Shown here in pieces: positions 25,667 to 35,059 of a DNA stretch of 64,000 bases (the stretch's first letter is position 1; each line of letters begins with the position of its first letter). The translations under genes were made by a program, and so were the position numbers. The stretch lies in the NCBI RefSeq assembly GCF_025154055.1, contig NZ_JAOALK010000033.1, positions 175,968 to 239,967 of the forward strand, read 5' to 3'. This DNA comes from Aquibacillus koreensis (lineage in GTDB: Bacteria; Bacillota; Bacilli; Bacillales; Amphibacillaceae). The notes under the pieces were generated by a model. It was not told the origin of the DNA. It worked only from the letters and a program-made list of their open reading frames with translations, and searched no databases.

Positions 25667-25918
25667 CCGCTTAGTAATATTATGTACATATAATAATTTC
25701 TTCAAATCATTTATATTTATACGCTTTTCTTTTATATTACAATGTAATATGGAAAATATTACAAATACAATAGATAGAAAGTTTATCCCCTTCTTTACTC
25801 GTATGGAATCTTTCTGTTTCCATACTGATTAGGGTCATATTTTTTATTTTTGCAATACCGCTTAGTGCACCAACCATATGTATTCCTCTCTTTTTTGCGA
25901 TAAAAATTTTTAGAGTTT

Positions 25919-26437
25919 CTATAATTGTCGGTCATACCATTCCAAGGCCTTTTGTTCTAAATTCTTTACAAATAAATCTTTCCCATCTAAATATGACTCC
26001 ATATCATAAGGAAATTGCTCAGCTAGTCTTTCTTTTAATTTACCGTATTCTTTAGCTTCATCAGGGTGTTCACGCACGTAATCTCGAAAAGCTATATGAC
26101 GGATAATTTCATCACTTCCCTGTTGATACATATGAACGTGATGCGAACGATTATCTCCACCTTTTTGAAAGTATCTCCTACCAGATAATCCGTTCTCCCC
26201 TTTAGCTACATACCCAATCTCCTGCATCGCTTCATTGTATTGATCAACTTCACTAATGTCTTTTACCACTGGCATCATATCAATAACTGGTTTCGCAACC
26301 AAACCCGGAACGGAAGTACTACCAATATGATAGATTGCTATAAGCTCACTTCCAAAGATACACTCAAGCTTTTCCGCTTCCTCATTAAACTCAACCACCC
26401 ATTGATCCTTATAAGAACACACTTCTACCCTTCTCAT
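25919..26437 (-). CDS. GrpB family protein (nucleotidyltransferase fold)
   Basis: The start at 26437 (MRRVEVCSYKDQW) is fixed by GGAGGG 5 bp upstream; the open frame continues into a REP-like repeat that is not coding. The 172 residues show the GrpB/UPF0157 markers YHIGSTSVPGLVAKPVIDMMPVV (near 45-67) and RSHHVHMYQ (near 107-115), a minimal nucleotidyltransferase-like fold. Members occur alone or fused to dephospho-CoA kinase; the function is unknown. Confidence 0.88.
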   Translation of the reverse strand: MRRVEVCSYKDQWVVEFNEEAEKLECIFGSELIAIYHIGSTSVPGLVAKPVIDMMPVVKDISEVDQYNEAMQEIGYVAKGENGLSGRRYFQKGGDNRSHHVHMYQQGSDEIIRHIAFRDYVREHPDEAKEYGKLKERLAEQFPYDMESYLDGKDLFVKNLEQKALEWYDRQL

Positions 26438-26453
26438 AATCACCCTCCAATTT

Positions 26454-26517
26454 GGAAACATGGGGACGGTTCTTCTGTTTCCAAAAATGGAAACAAGAGA
26501 ACCGTCCCCATGTTTCC
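26454..26517. repeat. REP-like palindrome, copy 2
   Basis: Arms of 29 bp (26454-26482 and 26489-26517), differing at only two or three positions, begin GGAAACATGGGGACGGTTCT and enclose AAAAAT. The element is directly upstream of the grpB-like gene, next to its ribosome binding site. Confidence 0.85.
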
Positions 26518-26653
26518 AATAAAAATTTTCACGTTTGTTAGTCCTTATTTTACCCATTCATATGTTAAAATGAAAGAATGCTTTATGACATGACAAAATA
26601 GATACTTATTTAATTTTACAATAGAACTTTATTTTCTAGGAGTGGGACGATTA

Positions 26654-27898
26654 ATGAACAAAAAAGAGATCGCTAGCTTTAAAAGACAATTTAAAGTAGA
26701 TAATGATTTACTTCAAATCCGTGATATTTTCAACGTATATATTATGAAAGAATCGAGTGAGATCTACCATCATCAGACACTACCATTTGAAATGTTAGAT
26801 GAAGATCAAAAAGAGTTATTTATGGGCAATTTCAAAAAAGTATTATCAGGTCAATTAGACGAAAAACTGTTTGAATTAAAATTTAAATCTGATGTAGAAG
26901 ATACTAGCCAACTGATTCTCCATAGAGGATTGCTTGGTAGCACAGAAGACTTACAAGAACAAATGCTTATGATTGTTGAAAAGATGTTGCAGGATAAACA
27001 ATATGAACATGATATTGTTGTCACATTCATTAAGGGTGAATATTTGAAGTCTATGAAACGTGGGAATGCAGAAGCAGAAATTAGTGATCGAGATGCTATG
27101 TATTCTAATCCATTCATTCTTTGTAGCATCAATAAAACACAAGAACCAAAAAAAGAGTTGCAATTTGACTATGTACAAAAAGAATTTAAATATGAAGTAA
27201 AAGTAGATCCTATCATCAATCTAAACACACCAATCGCAGGATTCCTCTTCCCTGTTTTCACCGATAATGCTGCAGATGTCAATCACGTGCTTTATTCATC
27301 TGGAAAAGCACATGAGCCTGATCCTGAATTCATTGAAGAAGTGTTAAACGCTGAGGAAACGATGACAGCACAAGATGACAAGATCGTCTTTGAAGAGATT
27401 GTCAAAGACATTACAGGAGATCAACTGAACACAGCAACCCTTGCGAATGTCTATGAAGAGATTAACCGAGTAATAGAAGAAAGTGATGAAGAAGATCCTC
27501 CAAAGCTAGATCGCAGAGAAATGGAACGTGTTTTAAAAATGAGTGGCCTAGAAGAAGTTACATCAGAAAAGGTAGAAGCCGCTTATCAAAAAGTGATCGA
27601 TGACGACAAGTATGAGATGAAAGCTTCCAGTGTCTTACCAAAATACAAATCAAAATCGATTAAAATTAAGACAAAAGTAGCGAACATTGCTATTAGTCCA
27701 GAAGATTTAAGATACGTAAAGCAACTTCAATTTAACGGGAAGCTTTGTATTATGATTGAAGTAGAAGAAGACACGATCATTGAAGGGTTCAAAATGATTC
27801 CTGAAGCATTTGGTAACCCAGTAAAAGCAGAAGAACTTCAGACAGATTTAGAGGATTCCGAATCAACTACTGCTGAGGAAACGAATGACCAAGATTAA
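26654..27898 (+). CDS. DUF4317 domain-containing protein
   Basis: The protein has 414 residues and starts at ATG 26654, 11 bp after AGGAGTGGG. The N-terminus MNKKEIASFKRQFKVDND is characteristic of DUF4317 proteins of Firmicutes. It is acidic, soluble and without signal peptide or membrane helices; the last 20 residues are Glu/Asp/Thr-rich. No function is known. It is a single-gene unit with its own terminator. Confidence 0.82.
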   Translation: MNKKEIASFKRQFKVDNDLLQIRDIFNVYIMKESSEIYHHQTLPFEMLDEDQKELFMGNFKKVLSGQLDEKLFELKFKSDVEDTSQLILHRGLLGSTEDLQEQMLMIVEKMLQDKQYEHDIVVTFIKGEYLKSMKRGNAEAEISDRDAMYSNPFILCSINKTQEPKKELQFDYVQKEFKYEVKVDPIINLNTPIAGFLFPVFTDNAADVNHVLYSSGKAHEPDPEFIEEVLNAEETMTAQDDKIVFEEIVKDITGDQLNTATLANVYEEINRVIEESDEEDPPKLDRREMERVLKMSGLEEVTSEKVEAAYQKVIDDDKYEMKASSVLPKYKSKSIKIKTKVANIAISPEDLRYVKQLQFNGKLCIMIEVEEDTIIEGFKMIPEAFGNPVKAEELQTDLEDSESTTAEETNDQD

Positions 27899-27911
27899 CT
27901 TATAAGATGCC

Positions 27912-27943
27912 AAGCAGACCTTTGAATAAGGTCTGCTTTTTTT
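27912..27943 (+). terminator. Terminator after the DUF4317 gene
   Basis: AGCAGACCTT and AAGGTCTGCT form a perfect 10-bp stem, followed by seven T. Confidence 0.92.
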
Positions 27944-28012
27944 ACCTAAAAATGGTATTATAAAGGTGGATGTGAATTTTTTAACATTTTAGAGAGTAGA
28001 GGGAGATCTTAT

Positions 28013-28561
28013 ATGAAAAAATTCTGGTTTGTCTTTATCTTCACTTTTTCATTATTCCTCGTCATTGGCTGTAGTGAAAAAATTCCTGACGACATGAAAG
28101 TTTACACCAATGAATACTTTAATATCTCCACTCTTTTAAGAGAAGACTGGACACAAGTTTATTCTCCCGATATTGACCACAATACGCTTATGTTTAGAGT
28201 TAGTAATAAGGAAGAAATAGATATTATTAAACAAGAAAATACTTATTATCTTGAAGATTTATATGAAGAAAGTGAATCATACGAACAATTTATAGAAGCA
28301 TATGTTACAAAACTTGAAGAAGAATCTTCTACTAACATAAAGAAAATCCACACACTTAATAAGAAGATCCCGATTTATGCCTATGCGACCAAAACAGAGT
28401 CGTACGTATTTTCAGTTATAGAAATAGAAGATACACCTCTATTACTTTTGTTATCGATCAGTAGTGAAAATCCAGATTTAGAGTCGATAAAGGAGCTAGA
28501 AAGCTATAGTGAGTTCACCAAGATGATCAACCATACGAAACCACTGGAGGATGGAGTTTAA
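28013..28561 (+). CDS. Predicted lipoprotein, function unknown
   Basis: The 182-residue protein begins with a lipoprotein signal peptide: basic MKK, a hydrophobic stretch 5-18 and the lipobox VIGC with Cys20. GAGGGAG precedes the ATG. The mature part (YTNEYFNISTLLREDWTQVY...) resembles the PsbP-like stress-protein fold seen in many small Bacilli lipoproteins, but this is a weak impression. It is anchored to the outer face of the membrane. Neighbours give no clue. Confidence 0.75.
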   Translation: MKKFWFVFIFTFSLFLVIGCSEKIPDDMKVYTNEYFNISTLLREDWTQVYSPDIDHNTLMFRVSNKEEIDIIKQENTYYLEDLYEESESYEQFIEAYVTKLEEESSTNIKKIHTLNKKIPIYAYATKTESYVFSVIEIEDTPLLLLLSISSENPDLESIKELESYSEFTKMINHTKPLEDGV

Positions 28562-28663
28562 AAATACGCTTGAATTAATGTTAACGTAGTCAGAATACGG
28601 GTAAATGTACTAAAATAGTACACACTAAAATGTAGTCAATGCTTAAAAGAAAGAGGTAGTTAC

Positions 28664-29617
28664 ATGACTTATATAATATTACTAATCGGCTTTGCCTTAC
28701 TAATCAAGGGCGCCGACTTTTTTGTAGAAGGCGCTTCTAAAATTGCTACTGGGCTAAAGGTTTCCCCACTATTAATTGGTCTGACGATTGTGGCATTTGG
28801 AACAAGCTCACCTGAGGCAACAGTAAGTATCGTTGCTGCATTGGAAGATAATGCTGGGGTAGCGATTGGAAATGTTGTTGGAAGTAACATCTTCAATATT
28901 ACCTTAGACGTTGGTATAGCCGCTCTTATTTTTCCATTAAAGGTGGAGAGTGAAACAATTAGAAAGGAAATCCCCTTTACTTTGGTGGCCAGTATAGCAT
29001 TACTAATACTAATTAGCGATGTAGCTCTGCAGGGTGCAACAGCTGGCTTTCTTTCCAGAAGTGATGGTTTTATCTTTGCTTTGTTTTTCGCTATTTTCTT
29101 ATATTATATCTTTGAGGTTGCAAGAAACAGTCGTGAAAAGGAAAAAGGAATTGCAAATCAAGTGAAAGTAGCTTGGGGAAAAAATTCGCTTCTAACAGTT
29201 GCTGGCTTGGTTGCCATCATATTTGGTGGAGATTTAGTCGTTGGAAGTGCTACGGATATAGCTCTTTCGTTTGGAATGAGTGAAGCTTTAGTTGGACTAA
29301 CGATTGTTGCTGTAGGTACTTCTTTACCTGAATTAATGACTTCTGTAACAGCAGCAATAAAAAAAGAAAGCGAGATCGCATTAGGAAATATTGTAGGGAG
29401 CAATATCTTTAATATTTTGTTCGTACTCGGCGCGTCTTCGATTATCTCTCCACTTGCCGTTGATAGCAAAATCGTATTTGATATTGTTCTGATGATCCTA
29501 TTAACAGTGATTTTACTTATCTTTTCAAGATCAAAGTTTACAATTGGAAAAGTGGAAGGTGCAATTCTGGCAATTGCTTATATTGCTTATCTTATCTACA
29601 TCATAATTAGGAATTAG
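28664..29617 (+). CDS. Calcium/sodium antiporter (CaCA family, YrbG-like)
   Basis: The 317-residue protein has about ten membrane helices arranged as two inverted halves. The two alpha repeats that form the ion path are visible: GTSSPEATVSI with GNVVGSNIFNI in the first half (about 46-80) and GTSLPELMTSV with GNIVGSNIFNI in the second (about 222-256). It exchanges a divalent cation, probably calcium, for sodium or protons. The unbound 100-bp gap from the lipoprotein gene suggests its own promoter. Confidence 0.92.
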   Translation: MTYIILLIGFALLIKGADFFVEGASKIATGLKVSPLLIGLTIVAFGTSSPEATVSIVAALEDNAGVAIGNVVGSNIFNITLDVGIAALIFPLKVESETIRKEIPFTLVASIALLILISDVALQGATAGFLSRSDGFIFALFFAIFLYYIFEVARNSREKEKGIANQVKVAWGKNSLLTVAGLVAIIFGGDLVVGSATDIALSFGMSEALVGLTIVAVGTSLPELMTSVTAAIKKESEIALGNIVGSNIFNILFVLGASSIISPLAVDSKIVFDIVLMILLTVILLIFSRSKFTIGKVEGAILAIAYIAYLIYIIIRN

Positions 29618-29653
29618 AGGGACAGAGGCACAAGCCTTTGTTCCTCTAAACCT

Positions 29654-30415
29654 CTACATATCTATATATCCATACCTTTCTTCATCACGACACTTCTTAC
29701 ATCTTCTTGGAAGAACAAACCTTTTCTTCTTGTAAAATTGTTGTTCGCCTATCGTAAACGTGAATCTATTCCCACAATAGATACATTTAATCGAAAGATC
29801 GTGTGGCTCTTCTCCCTCTAATGCTTCGCTAAGTTCATTATTTCTTTGTTTGATCACATCCTCGTTAATAAAATCATTCTCCTGCAGTACTTTTATCGCC
29901 TGCTGGATCTTTGCTATGACTTTTTTATATTCGATTTCAGCCCAAGCCTCTAGATATGGAATATATTGCTTATCCTGTGTCTCTCCGATTTTATCAATAA
30001 ATAGAAAAATCATTTCTCTATTTCTATCTTTTAAATAGGTCATATCGGGAGTGAGCTCACCTGACGTGAGCTTTTCATTCCAATCTTGCAATAGTTCATC
30101 AGCCATTTGGTCTGCTTCAATCGTCCATCCACGCTCTGAAAAAACAATCATCGGTAATTTCCCACTATACTCTATTTCTAAAAAGTTGTAGTCAATCATC
30201 CAATCAATTTTCTCCGTGATTTCTTTGATGGTATGCTTATGGAAAAAGCCATACGTAGGACAGTCATCCAACCCTAGTTCTAATAATTTCTTTTCTTTAG
30301 ATCCTTTTAGGATTTTCGAAAGTAATGCCCGGCCACCTCGCATAATGATTTCGTCCGCTGCTCTTAAGATTGCCCTGATCTCTTCTTCAGGTAAATGTTC
30401 TAACTCCTTCCCCAT
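29654..30415 (-). CDS. RQC-type winged-helix protein with C-terminal zinc ribbon
   Basis: The protein has 253 residues. Residues about 25-105 resemble a stand-alone RQC domain (GRALLSKILKGSKEKKLLELG, then TYGFFHKHTIKEITEKIDWMI), as in RecQ helicases, without any helicase motor. A helical middle region follows, and a C-terminal treble-clef-type zinc ribbon has CIYC near 211-214 and CKKC near 239-242. NCBI-style names for such proteins are RQC-minor; they are predicted DNA-binding proteins. The substrate and role are unknown. It is convergent with the antiporter. Confidence 0.65.
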   Translation of the reverse strand: MGKELEHLPEEEIRAILRAADEIIMRGGRALLSKILKGSKEKKLLELGLDDCPTYGFFHKHTIKEITEKIDWMIDYNFLEIEYSGKLPMIVFSERGWTIEADQMADELLQDWNEKLTSGELTPDMTYLKDRNREMIFLFIDKIGETQDKQYIPYLEAWAEIEYKKVIAKIQQAIKVLQENDFINEDVIKQRNNELSEALEGEEPHDLSIKCIYCGNRFTFTIGEQQFYKKKRFVLPRRCKKCRDEERYGYIDM

Positions 30416-30549
30416 TTCCGTTCACCTCATTGCTTTATTATTATTTGTATTTTATAACTAGGAAAAAATATATACAATAATTTAAAAGGCTGTTCCTACA
30501 AAGTCATGGATAGTAACTTGTATAGAACAACCTAGTTGAGTGTGAACGC

Positions 30550-30591
30550 AAGAACCGTCCCCCTGTTTCCAAGAACTGTCCCTGTGTTTCC
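30550..30591. repeat. REP-like half units in tandem, copy 3
   Basis: Two 21-bp words in direct tandem, starting AAGAACCGTCCCCCTGTTTC (30550) and AAGAACTGTCCCTGTGTTTC (30571), correspond to one arm of the palindromes at 23561 and 26454. They end 3 bp before the stop of the EamA gene. Confidence 0.75.
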
Positions 30592-30593
30592 AT

Positions 30594-31520
30594 TTATTCT
30601 GCTATTTTTTGTGGTTCTTGGGGTTGGGTTTGATTGTGTTCTTTTTTCTTTTTTTGTAGTTGGGTTGTTAGTAGGACGCCGCTAATCACGATGATCGCTC
30701 CTATAACTTGTAGTAATGTGATGGTCTCACCTAACCATAGATATGCTCCTAGAATCGTGAACACTGGTAAAAAGTTTAAGAATACTGAAGCTTTTGACGG
30801 TCCTAATTTACTAACTGAATGATTATATAAGATTAATGCGATAAGTGACGGGAAAACACCTAAATACAAGAGTCCTAATCCATGGTTAGCTAAACTAATT
30901 GTTGGCATTCCTTGGACACTCCATTCCAGTAAAACAACAGGTAGCAGAACTATTACTGATATACCACTCATCACAAATAGAGCTGCAAAAGAAGGAAATA
31001 AATGCATATATTGCTTTACATAAATAGAATAAATAGCCCATGAGAGAATCGCACCAACCATAATCAAATCTCCAATGTTCCAAGCCATCGAGGCTAAGTC
31101 AAAAATCCTCCCATTTAATATGACCCATATTGCACCAAAGAAAGATAAAACAATACCTATCCATTGCAGTCCTTGTAATTTTTCTTTTAATAGGAGTGTA
31201 CTTAAAATTACTGTTACAACTGGAATCACCGTCTCTAATACGGATACATTTGTGGCAGTCGTAAATTGTAATGATCCGTAAATAAAGGTATTAAAAAAAG
31301 TAACTCCGGCTAAAGTCATAATTAAAAATGCTTTTTTGTTCTCTAAAAATAATTGACGATGTTTCAAAGCAGATCGAAGTCCTAAAGGAATTAAAACAAC
31401 AAAAGCAATAAATAATCGAATAAAAGTGATGGTAAACGGAGGCAAATCATTAATTGCCTTTCCGATTAGAATGTTACCTGCATAGATCATCACCACTAAA
31501 ATCATAAGTAAATAAGGCAA
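30594..31520 (-). CDS. EamA/DMT-family transporter
   Basis: Ten membrane helices in two five-helix EamA repeats (about 1-140 and 150-295), followed by a Lys/Gln-rich cytoplasmic tail. TTG 31520 is chosen because GGGGGAG lies 8 bp upstream; the frame reaches ATG 31547 without a matching site. The second repeat has the typical SYLWLGE-like motif (GAYLWLGE). Such proteins export metabolites or amino acids; the substrate cannot be predicted. It is a single gene. Confidence 0.88.
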   Translation of the reverse strand: MPYLLMILVVMIYAGNILIGKAINDLPPFTITFIRLFIAFVVLIPLGLRSALKHRQLFLENKKAFLIMTLAGVTFFNTFIYGSLQFTTATNVSVLETVIPVVTVILSTLLLKEKLQGLQWIGIVLSFFGAIWVILNGRIFDLASMAWNIGDLIMVGAILSWAIYSIYVKQYMHLFPSFAALFVMSGISVIVLLPVVLLEWSVQGMPTISLANHGLGLLYLGVFPSLIALILYNHSVSKLGPSKASVFLNFLPVFTILGAYLWLGETITLLQVIGAIIVISGVLLTTQLQKKKKEHNQTQPQEPQKIAE

Positions 31521-31769
31521 AACGAAAACTCCCCCTAAACATTCCATTCTCTTTGTCTCTAAAGTTAGACCCTACATACGTTTAGTCCATCATCGGATCT
31601 TTTGCTACCTTTCTAAACTATCACAAATACAACATGGAATATACTAATACAAATTAACTGATGTGTAACAAAATTTAATATAAATGTACAAACTAGCCAT
31701 CTCTTATTTCCATTTTCCCTTACACAGTAGGTATAATATAGTTACTATACGCAACTGGAGGTGGACAAA
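31521..31769. promoter_or_regulatory. Divergent promoter region between the exporter and GH63-like genes
   Basis: A TATAAT at 31732-31737 lies 32 bp before the hydrolase ATG with no clear -35 (TTTCCA at a 19-bp spacing is the best). No operator, cre site or repeat is obvious in the rest of this gap. Confidence 0.35.
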
Positions 31770-33605
31770 ATGAACAATTACCAAGAATTAAAGAAAGCGA
31801 TTGCACAGGGGTGGAATACATGGAACACGCGGAGTGTCCTTTCCCATGTGCTCTTACCTGAAGGATTTGCTATTAATCTTGGGCTAAAAGAATACAAGGA
31901 TGGCCATTACCTAAAAGAGGCCCTTATTGGCAGGTTTGGGGAACAGGATGAACAGATTCATCCTGGTGATCATGCCTATGACGGTAGCTATACATCGTTA
32001 CAATTGAAGTGGAAAGGTATAGAAGTGCAGGTTCAAAGTGCTACGATTGATCAAGAGATCGTTTTATTAATTACTCCACTCAAAAATCAAGTGAAGCCTG
32101 CAACATTGGTCATCGAGTCAGGGATGCTTTGGAATCGGCAAGGGATCCTTGCACATGAGCAAGACTATATAACTGCTAAGCTATTGAACAGGACTATACA
32201 TGTGTACACTACTGGTGCACCTGTATTCGATGCAGAAATTGCAGCCCAAGGACCTTATTTATCTGTAAAGATGGACGAGCAGATCGGTATTTCTACTGGT
32301 AAAAGGCGCAAGCTAGATGAAATCAAACAAGTAATAGAAGTTCAAAAGCAAGCACACGCAGAAAACAAAGAAAAATATACAGCGCTTGGTGAAGCTTACC
32401 ATGCGATGCAAAGTTGTATGGCTTGGGATACGATATATGAGCCACAAAAAGATCGGGTCATTACGCCAGTAAGCCGCTTATGGAATGTTAATTCAGGTGG
32501 ATATGCGCTATTTTGCTGGGATACCTATTTTGCAGCTTACATGGCTTCGACTGATAATAAAGCGTTAGCCTATAGTAATGCCATAGAAATTACTAAAGAA
32601 AAAACAGAAGAAGGGTTTGTTCCCAACTGCGCTTGGGGAAATGGCTTTTCTAGTCGTGACCGTTCGCAACCACCAGTTGGTTCTTTTGTTGTGCGAGAAT
32701 TGTATAGAAAATATCGAGACGTATGGCTAATAGAAGAACTGTTTGACGATCTGTATAAATGGAATACGTGGTTTCTTGAAAATCGCGCCTTTCCAGATGG
32801 CACGATGGCATGGGGGTCTCATCCGTATGAACCTCAAGTCGGAAACTATTGGGAAACAACAGGTGTAAACGATACATATGGAGCGGCATTGGAATCTGGC
32901 TTAGATAACTCACCAATGTATGATGATATTCCTTTTGGTACGGATAAGCATGTATTGAAACTAGCGGATGTTGGATTAGTTGGTTTATATATCCTGGATT
33001 GTGAAGCTTTAGCCGACATTGCCGTAGTGCTAGATAAGAAAAGAGAAGCAACAGAACTGAAAACAAGAGGAGAAAAATCCAAGCAAGCACTAACATCCTT
33101 GTGGGATGAAAAAACAGGTATTTTTCTAAATAAACGGACGGACACGGATGAATTTAGTTATCGATTATCACCAACGAATTTCTATGCCTTATATAGTGAT
33201 CGTACAACGAATGAACAAGCAGATCGCATGTTAAAGGAGCATTTCTACAATCCTGAAGAATTCTGGGGTGACTGGATCATGCCATCAATCGCTAGAAATG
33301 ATCCCGCTTATAAGGATCAAGATTATTGGCGTGGCCGGATATGGGCACCGATGAATTTTCTTGTGTACATTGGTTTTAGAAAACATAACTTATCCAAAGC
33401 ACAGCACGATCTAGCGGACAAGTCGAAAGAGCTAATCCTTAAAGAATGGGTAGAGCATGGGCATGTGCATGAAAATTACAATGGCGATACAGGAGAAGGC
33501 TGTGATGTTACAAGTAGTGATAAATTCTACCACTGGGGAGGTCTTTTAGCATTTATCGCATTGATCGAAGCAGGATATGTGGAAGGTCCAGAGAAACCTC
33601 TCTAA
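31770..33605 (+). CDS. Glycoside hydrolase, GH63/MGH1-like (alpha/alpha)6-barrel
   Basis: The protein has 611 residues from ATG 31770 (GGAGGTGG 5 bp upstream; GTG 31761 is within that site). Residues about 1-190 form a beta-rich N-terminal domain and about 210-600 an (alpha/alpha)6 barrel. GH63-type markers are ALFCWDTYFAAYM (near 250), WRGRIWAPMNFLVY (near 523) and, near 565-590, ENYNGDTGEGCDVTSSDKFY and HWGGLL. Characterised relatives act on alpha-glucosides, mannosylglycerate or glucosylglycerate. With no signal peptide it acts inside the cell. It is followed 32 bp later by a deacetylase-like gene. Confidence 0.82.
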   Translation: MNNYQELKKAIAQGWNTWNTRSVLSHVLLPEGFAINLGLKEYKDGHYLKEALIGRFGEQDEQIHPGDHAYDGSYTSLQLKWKGIEVQVQSATIDQEIVLLITPLKNQVKPATLVIESGMLWNRQGILAHEQDYITAKLLNRTIHVYTTGAPVFDAEIAAQGPYLSVKMDEQIGISTGKRRKLDEIKQVIEVQKQAHAENKEKYTALGEAYHAMQSCMAWDTIYEPQKDRVITPVSRLWNVNSGGYALFCWDTYFAAYMASTDNKALAYSNAIEITKEKTEEGFVPNCAWGNGFSSRDRSQPPVGSFVVRELYRKYRDVWLIEELFDDLYKWNTWFLENRAFPDGTMAWGSHPYEPQVGNYWETTGVNDTYGAALESGLDNSPMYDDIPFGTDKHVLKLADVGLVGLYILDCEALADIAVVLDKKREATELKTRGEKSKQALTSLWDEKTGIFLNKRTDTDEFSYRLSPTNFYALYSDRTTNEQADRMLKEHFYNPEEFWGDWIMPSIARNDPAYKDQDYWRGRIWAPMNFLVYIGFRKHNLSKAQHDLADKSKELILKEWVEHGHVHENYNGDTGEGCDVTSSDKFYHWGGLLAFIALIEAGYVEGPEKPL

Positions 33606-33637
33606 TAGATCATTAATCTGAAAGCAGGTGTAAACTA

Positions 33638-34435
33638 TTGTCACAAATTATGATGACATTTCCTGGTGGGAAACATAAAGTACTGACCATGAGTTACGAT
33701 GATGGCACCGACCATGATAAAAAACTAGTAGAGATCTTTAATGCAACCAATATAAAAGGAACGTTTCACCTTAATTCTGGATTACTTGGTGCTAACGGTA
33801 AGATATCTAAGGAAGAAGTGGAACGTCTATACAAAGGACATGAAGTCTCCACACATACTGTCACACATCCGACGATCGAGCGTTCGCCTCGGGAACGTAT
33901 CGTTGAGGAGTTTGTTGAGGATCGTAAAAGCTTAGAGCAATTAGTTGGCTATCCTGTAAGAGGAACTTCTTATCCGAACGGTTCATTTAATTCATATGTA
34001 AAGGAAATACTACCACACTTAGGGATTGAATATGCGAGAACTGTTCACAGCACGGGTAACTTTTGGCTACCAGATGATTTCCTTGCATGGAATCCAACCT
34101 GCCACCATAACCAAGATCTGATGGAAAAGGCAGAACAATTTGTTAGCCTCAATAAAAAGCAATATTTGAATCTCTTTTATGTTTGGGGACATAGCTTTGA
34201 ATTTGAACGTGATCAGAATTGGCAGGTGATTGAGGATTTCTGTGCTTACGTTGGCAATCGAGATGATATTTTGTATGCGACCAATATAGAGATTGTAGAT
34301 TATATCAACGCATTTCGTCATTTAAAATTCGCTGCAGATAGCCAGTTTGTTTATAATCCTTCTGCTCAGTCTGTATGGCTTAGCGTGGATGAAAAGATCG
34401 TGGAGGTAAAAGGTGGACAACAAGTAGATTTATAA
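33638..34435 (+). CDS. Polysaccharide deacetylase-like (NodB-fold) protein
   Basis: The start TTG 33638 is 8 bp after AGCAGGTG. The 265-residue protein keeps the CE4 core: MSYDDGTDHD (near 17-26, metal Asp), STHTVTHP (near 71-78, two metal His), GTSYPNGSFN (near 108-117) and FYVWGHSFEF (near 178-187). There is no signal peptide, so the substrate is probably a soluble, imported saccharide. Its pairing with the GH63-like hydrolase suggests a two-step intracellular breakdown of an acylated oligosaccharide or compatible-solute glycoside; this is inference. Confidence 0.85.
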   Translation: MSQIMMTFPGGKHKVLTMSYDDGTDHDKKLVEIFNATNIKGTFHLNSGLLGANGKISKEEVERLYKGHEVSTHTVTHPTIERSPRERIVEEFVEDRKSLEQLVGYPVRGTSYPNGSFNSYVKEILPHLGIEYARTVHSTGNFWLPDDFLAWNPTCHHNQDLMEKAEQFVSLNKKQYLNLFYVWGHSFEFERDQNWQVIEDFCAYVGNRDDILYATNIEIVDYINAFRHLKFAADSQFVYNPSAQSVWLSVDEKIVEVKGGQQVDL

Positions 34436-34557
34436 TCTCAAAATGACGGATTGAGCATGGCAAAGTACCTTCTCGATCATATTTTTTTCTAATAGATACT
34501 CAGAATTTATCTCTAGTTGCAAATACATTTACTAAACATTATCATAATATAAAGATT

Positions 34558-34606
34558 AAAAGCCTAATCTTCCTTATATATCGAAGAATTGGGCTTTATT
34601 TTTTTT
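34558..34606 (+). terminator. Terminator after the deacetylase-like gene
   Basis: AAAGCCTAATCTTC pairs imperfectly with GAAGAATTGGGCTTT and is followed by a run of eight T. The rest of 34436-34743 shows nothing recognisable. Confidence 0.75.
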
Positions 34607-34743
34607 CGAGTCATTCCCATTAGAAAGTTTCGTTAGTCATGGATAGTATGGTTGTAGTGCGCAACATAATGTATTTGTTCACCTTAAGGTTGCTTACTTT
34701 AAGTACATCGATTCACAATACCTACATTAGTTTTCTAACACTT

Positions 34744-34956
34744 TTATTTATTTCTTAACTCGTTTAAATCTGGAATACGTTTATAAATATCTGATACCTT
34801 TTCTACAACTTCTAACTTCACTTTATCTCCGCCATTTCTCGTCATAGCAGTATTGACAAATCCATAGACCAATCTTAACAATGATTTAGCATCATCTTCT
34901 GTAAGATGATTAATAGCATCTATCGTATTCTCAAATTCCATAGTTTCTTTCAACAT
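34744..34956 (-). CDS. Small hypothetical protein
   Basis: A 70-residue helical acidic protein with GAGAAGGAA 3-7 bp before ATG 34956. No domain is recognised. It is the second gene of a minus-strand pair with the gene at 35060, 103 bp downstream of it. Confidence 0.6.
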   Translation of the reverse strand: MLKETMEFENTIDAINHLTEDDAKSLLRLVYGFVNTAMTRNGGDKVKLEVVEKVSDIYKRIPDLNELRNK

Positions 34957-35059
34957 AATTCCTTCTCGTATAAATAATAAGAATCCAATGTCCTTGTTAA
35001 ATAATCCTGCTTTTTTACATCAATAAGAAATGGGCAATCCCATCTTCTTGAAGCATTGC

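Noticed and set aside
25626..25832. 68-codon plus-strand open frame
   Set aside because: It is antisense to the upstream part of the frameshifted membrane gene and has no supported start.
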